Shown here in pieces: positions 1 to 9,299 of a stretch of 64,000 nt of DNA. Origin of the DNA: Mediterraneibacter faecis JCM 15917 (GTDB lineage Bacteria > Bacillota > Clostridia > Lachnospirales > Lachnospiraceae). The stretch lies in contig BBDW01000010.1 of NCBI GenBank assembly GCA_001312505.1, positions 1-64,000 of the forward strand. The letters are read 5' to 3'. The notes under the pieces are model-generated. The model was not told the origin of the DNA. It worked only from the letters and a program-made list of their open reading frames with translations, and ran no database searches. Position numbers and translations under genes: made by a program. Every line of letters begins with the position of its first letter. Position 1 is the stretch's first letter.

Positions 1-137
1 TTAGGCACTATTAAATTTCCATATCGGGGACCGATTGAAGAAATCCTTGCGCTTGCGACCTGTAAAGGGAACGGGGGGGTACTGCATTCCCTAATCATTT
101 AGTAAAGGAAATGCAAACCTATTTTTACAATAAATAA
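1..137 (+). CDS. 3' end of an unidentified gene (partial)
   Basis: The window opens inside a reading frame. Frame 1 is open from base 1 through the G run at 73-79. After the run the plausible continuation is in frame 3, ending with the residues HLVKEMQTYFYNK and a TAA at 135-137. Joining the two halves needs two fewer G in the run (five instead of seven), the same kind of slip seen elsewhere in this window. I do not recognise the family from about 45 residues. It lies 75 bases upstream of the GH3 gene and on the same strand, so it could be an upstream member of the glycoside locus. That it is coding at all is an inference. Confidence 0.35.
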
Positions 138-212
138 CTCAAAACTATAATACGAAAAGAAAAATGTATGCTATCTTTATCCAAAAGAGAAAGATTGGCA
201 GGAGGATGAAAC

Positions 213-2516
213 ATGGAAACAGCAAAAATAAAAGAATTGGTCTCCAGAATGACTCTGGAGGAGAAAGCATCTTTGTGTTCCGGGCTTGATTTTTGGCACA
301 CAAAAGGAGTGGAACGTCTCGGAATCCCTTCGGAAATGGTCTCAGACGGACCTCACGGACTCCGCAAGCAGGACGATAAAGCAGACCATTTGGGAATCAA
401 CGACAGCATTCAGGCTGTTTGCTTTCCAGCGGGATGTGCAACCGCATCCAGCTTTAACCGTGAGCTGGTGACAAAACTTGGAGAAACACTGGGGGGGGAA
501 GAGTGTCAGGCAGAAAATGTAAGCACAATCTTAGGCCCGGCTATGAACATTAAGCGTTCCCCCGCTGTGCGGACGTAATTTTGAATACTATTCAGAGGAC
601 CCGCTTGTGTCAACGGAAATGGCAGGTGCGCTTGTCCACGGCGTCCAGAGCAAACATATCGGAACAAGTCCGAAGCATTTTATGGCAAATAACCAGGAAT
701 ATCACCGCTTAACAAGCTCTTCAGAAATGGATGAACGCACCATGCGTGAAATTTACCTTGCTTCTTTTGAAGGAATGGTAAAGAAGGAAAAGCCGTGGAC
801 CATTATGAACGCATACAACAAGCTGAACGGCACATACCTTTGTGAAAACAAAGAAATGCTCACAGATGTGCTCCGCAGGGAATGGGGATTTGACGGCTAT
901 GTAATGACAGACTGGGGGGGTGCGATGAATGACCGTGTGGAAGCTCTGAAAGCAGGCTGCAATCTGGAAATGCCGTCCTGTGAAGGCGCTACGGATGCAG
1001 AAATCGTTGCCGCAGTACAGGACGGAACACTGGATGAATCTGTACTGGACAAGTCCTGTGAAGAATATTTGAATGTTATTTTCAAATATGAGGAAAACAG
1101 AGACAAAAACGCGGTATTTCAGCGTGAAAAAGACCATGAGACAGCCCGGGAAATCGAAGAGGAGTGTATTGTGCTTCTGAAAAATGAGGATGCGCTTCTC
1201 CCGTTGTCCGCAGACAAAAAGGTGGCTTTTATCGGCAAATACGCCGAGGAACCACGCTATCAGGGCGGCGGAAGTTCCCACATCAACAGCTTTAAAACAG
1301 AATCTGCAATGGACGCCGTAGAATTTCTCGCAACTGTAAAAAAGGAAAACATCACATTTGCCAAAGGCTTTGATGATGTTGAGGATAAAGCGGATGAAGC
1401 ATTGGCTGCAAAAGCCGTAGAGGCTGCTGCAAATGCGGACGTGGCGGTAATCTTTGCCGGACTGCCGGACAGCTTTGAATCCGAAGGGTATGACCGGAAG
1501 CATCTTGGGATGCCGAACTGCCAGAACGCACTGATTGAAGCGGTGGCGGAAGCACAGCCGAACACCATTGTTGTGCTTCACAACGGTGCTCCGGTAGAAA
1601 TGCCGTGGCTCGGAAAAGTAAAAGCCGTGCTGGAAGCCTACCTGGGCGGACAGGCTGTGGGCGGCGCAGTGGTCAATGTGCTTTACGGAAATGCAAATCC
1701 AAGCGGACGATTGGCGGAAACATTCCCACTTCGGATACAGGACACGCCGTGCTATTTGAATTACGGCGGAGAACATGACAAATCGGTTTATTCAGAGGGC
1801 GTATTTGTGGGATACCGCTATTACACATCCAAAGAAATGGAAGTCCTGTTCCCGTTCGGATACGGATTGTCTTATACGACCTTTTCTTACGGCAATCTTA
1901 CGTTGGACAAAAAGGAGTTTAAGGAAAGCGAAAAACTGCTGGTATCCGTAGACGTAACGAATACAGGCGCATGTACAGGAAAGGAAGTCGTACAGCTTTA
2001 CGTAGCGCCGAAGGGCGGAACAATCATCCGCCCGGTACGGGAGTTAAAAGCATTTGAAAAAACAGAACTTGCACCGGGTGAGACGAAAACCGTCACCTTT
2101 GAACTTGACAGCAGAGCCTATGCATACTGGAATACGGAAATCCATGACTGGCATGTGGAGACCGGAGCCTATGAAATCCAGATTTGCCGGAATGCACAGG
2201 AAGTGCTTCTGTCAGAGGAAGTACAGGTAGAATCAGAAACCGTCCTGCCGAAAGTGTATACCCTCAATTCCACAATGGGAGAAATCATGCAGACCCGAAA
2301 GGAAAAGCCATATTGGAACAGGCAATGAGTGAAATGGAAGGAATGGACGGCGAGAGTACAGAGGAACAAATGCAGGATGATTCCGGAGTGATCAACGACG
2401 AAATGATGGCGGCAATGATGGAAGCCATGCCGCTCAGACAGATGCTGAGTTTTGTACCGGGAGTGACAAAGGAAGCACTGAACCAACTTGTTGCAGCGTT
2501 AAACGCAGCAGAATAA
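213..2516 (+). CDS. GH3 family beta-glucosidase, cytoplasmic (two frameshifts)
   Basis: Glycoside hydrolase family 3 enzyme that should release a beta-linked terminal sugar (glucose or xylose). The order is the usual one: a TIM barrel with the motif KHFMANNQE and the nucleophile Asp in VMTDWG, an alpha/beta sandwich starting at CIVLLKNED, a fibronectin-III-like domain ([10 protein letters not shown] to [11 protein letters not shown]), then a helical tail of about 80 residues. There is no signal peptide after METAKIKEL, so it acts in the cytoplasm. The start follows an AGGAGG site at 200-205. The frame breaks at the C run 559-563 (one C too many; the next frame resumes at CGRNFEYFSEDP) and near 2292 (one G missing, MQTRK instead of MQDPKGK). 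G runs at 491-498 and 914-920 each add a Gly at a conserved position. First gene of the glycoside locus; substrate not decidable. Confidence 0.85.
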
Positions 2517-2539
2517 ACTTATAGATATAACAAAAACCG

Positions 2540-2580
2540 CCGGGACAGGGGATTCGAGTTTCCTCTCTCCCGGTATTTTT
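2540..2580 (+). terminator. Rho-independent terminator after GH3
   Basis: Stem CCGGGA...TCCCGG with inner pairing AGGGGA/TCCTCT around a short loop, followed by TATTTTT. It lies 24 bases past the GH3 stop and separates this gene from the GH2 gene. Confidence 0.8.
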
Positions 2581-2691
2581 CTGAAAAATTGTGTTACAAA
2601 ATTATAATAATAAATTTATATTTATAATACGGAATACTCTTCAACTGTTAGAATAGTTAAAAAATGAACAAGCTGCATTAGGGAGGTCCGT

Positions 2692-5198
2692 ATGAAAAAA
2701 ATATCTTTAAACCAGGATTGGCAGTTTGCCAAAGGAACCATAACAATGATGGAGTTAATGATGGGAGACGCAGGAAATATAGAAAATATTGATTTGCCCC
2801 ATGATGCCATGATTTATCAGGAAAGAACTCCGGCAACTGCGAATGCACATCAGACAGGATTTTATCCGGGCGGTGAATATACTTACATGAAAAAGTGGGA
2901 GATTCCGGAAGCGTGGAAGGGATGTACAGTTGTTTTGGAATTTGAAGGTGTTGCAGATACCTGCCGTATTTATATGAACGGGGGGGATCTTGTAACAGAG
3001 CATGTGAATCCATATACAGGCATTTTTGCAGACGTCAGCGGTTATCTGAAGTATGGACAGGAAAATGAACTGAAAGTAGAAGTATGCAGTATAGAGCAGT
3101 CCAGCCGCTGGTATAGTGGCGCGGGGGGGGTATACCGTCCTGTGTATGCATGGGTGGGAAAGACTGTGCATATTCCTGCTCAGGGGGGTGCGTGTTACAA
3201 TAAGAGAAGCTGACTGTGAGGCGGCAGTCGTGGAAGTAGAGGTTCCAATCTGTAATCGGGGGGGAATGGTTTCCGAAACGGTACAGGTGGAAATTACATT
3301 GACCGGACCGAATGGGGGGGCGGAAGCAGCCGCAGAACACATACCGGTAACTGTTTTTGGAGAAAGCACGCAGATGTGCTGTCAGCGTTTGCTTGTAGAA
3401 CATCCTGCATTGTGGAGTGATGAAACACCAAATCTATATTCCTGCCGGATTACAATTTCTGAGGATGAGAATCCAATAGACAGTGTAAATATTTCAACAG
3501 GAATCCGTACACTTCGGCTGAATGCAAAACATGGCTGTTAGTGAACGGTAAACCAACGAAACTGAGGGGAACCTGTATTCACCATGATAATGGGATTATC
3601 GGAGCGGCAACATTTCCGGATGCTGAGTATCGGCGCTGCCGCCAGATGAAGGAAGCCGGATTTAACGCTCTTCGAAGTGCACATCATCCGATGAGTAAGG
3701 CAATGCTGGATGCCTGTGATAAACTGGGGGGGATGCTGGTGATGGATGAACTGAGTGATATGTGGACTCGGACAAAGAATCCTCATGACTATGCAAATTA
3801 TTTCCCGACACATTGGAAGCAGGATGCATGGGACATGGTGGAAAAAGACTATAATCATCCATGCGTGATTTTGTATTCGACCGGAAATGAGATTCCGGAG
3901 GCGGGCACTTCAAAAGGGGGGGCAGAATGGAATCGGAGGATTCATGCAGAAATGAAACGGCTGGATGCCACACGCTATACGACGAACGGAATCAATGGTC
4001 TGATGGCAGGAAATGACCGAATGGGTGAAATTATGTGCCAGGCTACAGGGATGACTCCGGAGCAGCTTGAAGCGATGCAGCAGCCGGATGAGCAGAAGCG
4101 TGGAGGCGCAGATGAAATCAATGGGATGGCTGAGGTTATGGTGGGACCGCTGGCAGATGCGATTGCCACCAGTCCGATTCTGGAAGAAATGATAGGAGAA
4201 TTTGCTGCGGCAAATGACATTGCCGGATATAATTATCTGACGGCATTACATGAAGAAGATCACATACGTCATCCGAATCGGGTTGTGCTTGGCACAGAGA
4301 CTTTTCCGGCGGACATTGTTCATTTGTGGGATATCGTAAAGCGCAATCCACATGTGTTAGGAGACTTTACATGGACCGGATATGATTATCTGGGAGAAGC
4401 CGGATGCGGTATATTCCATTATAATGGAGGAGTGAATTTTTCAGCGCATTGGCCGGACAGACTGGCAGGTATCGGTGACATTGATATTCTTGGTGATCGT
4501 AAACCAATTAGTTATCTGCGGCAGGCAGTGTTCGGAATTGGTCATGCACCGTCTATCGGTGTACTTCGGATGGATAAGGCAGGAATTGAAGTCGGAAAGA
4601 CACCATGGATGTGGAAGGATAATCTTGCAAGCTGGACATGGCCGGGATATGAAGGGGGGAAACAGCAAGTGTGGATGTTTATGCCAATGCAGATGAAGTA
4701 GAACTGTTCTTGAATGGGGGGGAAAGTCTAGGACGAAAGTCGATTGGCGGAGTATATGTTGTGACGTATGAAGTACCTTATCATCCGGGAAAGCTGGAGG
4801 CAGTCAGTTATCTGAACGGGGGGGCGGAGGCAGGTCGGACTGTCTTACAGACAGCAGGGAAAGCGGTGAAGCTTAAGGTTGAAGCTGACCGGAATGAACT
4901 TCCTGCTGACGGAGAAAGTCTTACTTTCATAAAAATCAGACTGGAAGACGCAGTAGGAAATTTCAATCGTCGGGAAAGCGCAGCAGTTACAATGAAAGTA
5001 GAGGGATGTGCTGCATTGCAGGGATTCGGAAGTGCAGATCCGAGCTGCGAAGGAAGTTACCAGTCTCATACATGGAATACCTATGACGGCAGTGTAATGG
5101 CAGTAATCCGGGCTGCAAAATGTCCGGGGGGGGAGGCAGTCGTAACCATTTCAACAGTAAATTTTGCAGAAGAAAAACTCGTTCTGAACATCAAATAG
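2692..5198 (+). CDS. GH2 family beta-galactosidase/beta-glucuronidase-type glycosidase (three frameshifts)
   Basis: Family 2 glycosidase. The jelly-roll sugar-binding domain begins DWQFAKG and includes RWYSGAG..YRPV. The TIM barrel carries the acid/base Glu in STGNEIPEAG and the nucleophile Glu in VLGTETFPAD. A C-terminal bacterial-Ig/DUF4982-like part contains VDVYANADEVELFLNG. No signal peptide. The start follows GGGAGG at 2682-2687. The frame slips at G run 3183-3188 (about one G extra), near 3533-3535 (one base missing; HGLLVNGKP is expected) and at G run 4654-4659 (two G extra; YEGETASVD is expected). Eight other long G runs add a Gly each without a shift. The sugar released (galactose, glucuronate or other) cannot be fixed from sequence. 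It has its own leader after the GH3 terminator. Confidence 0.85.
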
Positions 5199-5219
5199 AA
5201 AGATGCCCAGTCTGGTATA

Positions 5220-6417
5220 TTAGTAGATTTTATGGGTCTGATTCCGATACTGTGTCGGAGTCAGACCATATTTTTTCTTAAATACAGTCTGAAAGTAAGC
5301 CTGACTGGAAAAACAAAGATAGTTACTGATTTCGCTTAATGTCTTATCCGAATACGTCAGGAGACTTTTTGCCTCTTCCAGCTTACACCGCATAATGAAG
5401 CTGCAGACATCGAAGCCGAGCTCTTTTTTGAACTTGTTTGTCAAATAAGAGCGGCTTCTTCCGATATGCTCAGCTACATCGCCAACCCGAACGGATTCGT
5501 TGATGTGGTGAGTAATAAACTGAATACATTCAAATATTTCCAGAGACATTCCCTGAGGAATTTTATTTTGCGAAACCCGTTCCGTAAAATCAATCAGCAT
5601 AGAATAAGACAAGGTTTCAATGTGGGAAATATTCTGCAGCTTTTCACATTCACGGATATATACATCGGCAAGCTGGTAAGCCTGTTCCATATCCATTCCT
5701 CCGGCAATGGCACTTCTTGTAACAATTGCGACAGTTGTAATGAAAACATTCTTTTCCTGCCGGAGGGAGTTGTCAGCCATAAGACCACCTGATAATTTGG
5801 AGGGGGGTGTTTAACAATGTTTTCATTTTTTCGACGTCTCCATTTTGAATATACTGCAAAAGTTTCTGTTCAATGTAGGTATTATGAAAATGCTGTTCTT
5901 CCTTTGCATTCATCACCTGATTGGAATGTACATTGGAAAACTCGCTGATGATGCTTGTGTTTTCCAGGTTAAAATGCTGTCCAACAGAAATATATTCATC
6001 GTTGAAACACAGGTGAAGCCAGGCAAGTGTCTGGAGAAACTGGTTAAAGGAAATCTGAGGAATATTGACCAGAAATTGGAGTATATCCGGTTTGTGTTCC
6101 TGACTGATTGCCCATTCCTGCATGAAAGTGCGAAGTGTAAGATCTGAAATAGGTGTGCTGAATACAGGGCCAATGATGATTACGCAATCAGCATGCTCCG
6201 GCTTTATATAACCATAATAGCCGAAGGACTGCGCGATAAAATAGTCCGGGTTTTTTGTGAAATGTCGGAAACCGGACAGGATGCCTTTAAAAACAGACGG
6301 GTCTTCCAAAATCGAAGGAAAGGAACAGTCATCGTCGGGTGAAGCGTGGTAATAGCCAATCGGTATGGAGGTTGATGCATAAAATAATTCACAAAATGCC
6401 TTTAAATCAGTAATCAT
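5220..6417 (-). CDS. AraC-family transcriptional regulator (one frameshift)
   Basis: Probable local regulator of the glycoside genes. About 230 N-terminal residues form a sensor region without a motif I recognise. The C-terminal 100 residues are an AraC DNA-binding domain with two helix-turn-helix motifs (VGDVAEHIGRSRSYLTNKFK and EISNYLCFSSQAYFQTVFKK, then YGLTPTQYR). The linker with SLRQEKN.F and TRSAIAGGM is typical of clostridial members near sugar genes. The minus-strand C run at 5802-5807 carries about one base too many and splits the gene into two frames; corrected, the protein is about 398 residues. It is divergent from the permuted GH3 gene and shares its 190-base control region, which holds two palindromes. 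Confidence 0.82.
5235..5276 (+). terminator. Terminator of GH2 gene, inside the 3' end of araC
   Basis: Stem GGTCTGA...TCAGACC with inner TCCGA/TCGGA, then ATTTTTT. It overlaps the last codons of the convergent araC-type gene, so the same DNA encodes that protein's C-terminus and ends + strand transcription. Confidence 0.75.
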
Positions 6418-6520
6418 GGAAGACTCCTTTCCAGGTAAAACCGTACTTTTAAACTCTCTTTGAAATGGATGTAATACTAATTATAAGGCGTTCTATTTAT
6501 AAAAACAAGGACAAAATTGA

Positions 6521-6561
6521 AATATTGTAATCAATATTGTAATACAAAAATCATATGATTT
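6521..6561. promoter_or_regulatory. Two palindromes between araC and the permuted GH3 gene
   Basis: AATATTG-TAAT-CAATATT (6521-6538) is a perfect inverted repeat with a four-base spacer. AAATCATATGATTT (6548-6561) is a perfect 14-base palindrome. They sit midway in the divergent control region, as expected for operators. That the AraC-type protein binds them is inference; AraC proteins usually prefer direct repeats, so another regulator is possible. Confidence 0.4.
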
Positions 6562-6609
6562 GATATTTTATAGATAACTCAATGAAAGTATTTAAAAGGA
6601 GGACTCAAC

Positions 6610-9261
6610 ATGGGAATGGAAGATTTTTGGGAACAGCTTCCGACAGGAAAAGAAGATAAACCATTGCTTTTTGAAATGGGACCGCTGGAGTATGATTTCC
6701 ATGATATTGATGGATTGTATTTTATGCTGGATCGTCGCTTATCCGGCTGTCTGCTTATGATGTGGGCAAAGCCGATGAATCCGGATATTCAGGGAACCGT
6801 CACATTAGATAGCAGGGTGGTATCCGGCTGTATCAACCAGTATATGGAAGTTATGGGGGAATATGTGGGTGCTTGGAATTCCGCTTCGGGGGACTTGTGA
6901 CAGAGTACGGTCGGGAATATCAACTTCACGTGGAAGGTTTTGTGGATATGGATGGGAATGAGATGAATCCGCAGGATTTTACGGTCAGAGGTGTGGAAAA
7001 AGTGAAACCGAAGCCGGAAGATGCAACACATGAACAGATTGCACTGGAAGCCGCCAGGGAGGGAATCGTTCTTTTGAAAAATGCGGCGGAAGTTCTTCCG
7101 CTGAAGAAGGGAACGGTATTGAATCTGTTTGGCAGAGGTATTCACGAATTTCGTATCGGAGCAGTGGGGGCAGGCAAAATCAATCCTCGCTACAGTGTTA
7201 ATTTTGTGGAGGCTGTCAGGGAAGGAGAAGCTTATTCACTGAATGAAGAACTGGTTGAATTTTACGGCTGCGACAGGGATGAGATACCGGGGGGGGACGA
7301 GATGTTGATGCGTGCAAAGAAATTGTCCGATACGGCAATCGTGTTCCTGACACGTGCAGCAGGAGAAAACCAGGATGCTTCCACGGCGAAAGGGGGGGAA
7401 TACTATCTGAGCGAGGATGAAGAAGCACTTATTGCAAAAATAACGGATACATTTGCAAAGACAATTGTGATTTTAAATGTCGGATATCCGATTGATGTGA
7501 CATTTGCAGAAAAGTATGCAGTTGCAGGACTTATATATTCGGGATTTGGTGGAATGCTTGCAGGACCGGCACTTGTGGATATCCTGAGCGGGGGCTGTAA
7601 ATCCGTCAGGGAAGCTGCCGGATACATGGGCAAAGGATTATTTTGATATTCCGTCGTCGAAAAATTTCTATGACTGTGTGGATAAAACACGTTTGACAGC
7701 AGATGAAAATATATATGTGGATACTTGTTACGAGGAAGACATTTATGTAGGATATCGTTATTTTACAACATTCAGGAAAAAAGCGGCGTATCCGTTTGGC
7801 TACGGATTAAGTTATACGGAGTTTTGTATCAGACAGGAGAATATTCGATTTGACGGGGAAGTACTGGAACTGGATGTATATGTGAAGAATGTCGGGGAAA
7901 AAGCCGGAAAAGAAGTTGTCCAGGTTTATGTAGGCAAACCGGAATCAGAACTGGAGCAGCCGGAAAAAGAACTGGTATTCTTTGAAAAAACAAAGGAACT
8001 GCTTCCGGGAGAGGAACAGAAGATTTCGGTTCATGTTCCGGTGAAAGTATTGACTTCATATTCGGAAGAAAAAGCGGCGTATATTTTATCAAAAGGATAT
8101 TACCGTATTTATGTGGGAAACAGTATTGAAGCAGCGGAATGCGGCGGATTCGACGAAGAAGAAACAAGAATAATCAAACAGGTAACCAACCTGCTTTGCT
8201 GCGATTGCAAATTTACAAGATTATCCAAAACAAATCCGGATGATACATGGCCGACAGGAGCGCATTCCGGAGTGGTCAAAAATAAGTTGACATTTTTGCC
8301 TTATGAGAAGAGGAAACATTATCCCGCAAAGTTTGATATGGAGAAACCAAAAGAGAAGGTAACATTTGATGCTGTAAGAAAAAATCCGTCACGTGCGGCT
8401 GAGTTTGTGGCACAGATGTCACCGGAGGAACTTGCCCGCATCAGCGTCTGTGCCTCGGCTGGGTGGGGGAATGGAAGGTATTGGTGAGGCAGGTCGTGTG
8501 TTTCAGACAGAAGGATATGATTTGCCGGACTTTCCGGTGAGCGATGGAAACAGCGGAGTCAATCTGAACATCAAAAATATTGGAATGCCGTCAGGCGTTA
8601 CAATCTGTGCTTCGTTCAATAAAGAATTATCGGAAGCAATCGGGTGTGTAATCGGGGGGGAAGAAGCGAAGACATTGGGCATGCCGCTGGTTCTTGCCCC
8701 GGCATTTAATATTCACAGAAATCCGCTAAATGGACGACAGCCGGAATATTTTTCGGAAGATCCGTATTTGTCCGGTGTCATGGCTGGATTTTATGCAAAA
8801 GGATTGGAAGGAGCCGGGGTCGGAGGCTGCTATAAACATTTTATCGGGAACAACTGTGAATCTTCCAGAAAGCGAAATCAGAGTCTGATTTCCGAACGTG
8901 CAATCCGGGAAATTTATTTTCGGACTTTTGAATATGCGATGGATGTTCATATGCCAGCCAGCTTTATGACGGCGTATAATGCGGTAAACGGCTGCCCGAC
9001 AGCAGCGGATGAAGAACTTCTACAGGGGCTTCTCAGAGAAGAAAATGGGTTTGCCGGTTTTGTAATGACGGATTGGACAACCTATGACAGTGTAGATGTG
9101 GCAGCAATGGTACAGGCGGGAAACTGCTGGATTACACCGGCTCTAATGATGATACATATACCGGTCAGATAAAGAAAGGATTGGAGAACGGTACCATAGA
9201 CACGGCAAGACTTCAGGAGAATGTTACCGCTCTGATTCGTACAATGGCAAAATTTTCATAG
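6610..9261 (+). CDS. Circularly permuted GH3 beta-glucosidase (four frameshifts)
   Basis: Family 3 glycosidase with domains in reversed order. After a first region of about 130 residues comes the alpha/beta sandwich (EGIVLLKNA to LPDTWAKDYFD), then the FnIII-like domain ([25 protein letters not shown]). Only after that comes the TIM barrel (SDGNSGVN, RNPLNGRQPEYFSEDP, YKHFIGNN and nucleophile Asp in FVMTDW). The same inversion is known for Ruminococcus albus and Butyrivibrio beta-glucosidases. The start follows AAAAGGAGG at 6594-6602. Frames change near 6867-6869 (G missing), at G run 7590-7594 (one extra; SGAVNPSGKLPD expected), at G run 8465-8469 (one extra; SAGWGMEGIGEAG expected) and near 9140 (G missing; TPGSNDDTYTG expected). 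Corrected length is about 880 residues. No signal peptide. Confidence 0.85.
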
Positions 9262-9299
9262 AATAGAAAGAATCAGAAAAACAAAAAGAAAGAGAGGAA

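Noticed and set aside
721..1776. 351-codon open frame on the minus strand
   Set aside because: It is antisense to the GH3 domain, with Cys/Phe/His-rich non-protein-like composition and no ribosome site.
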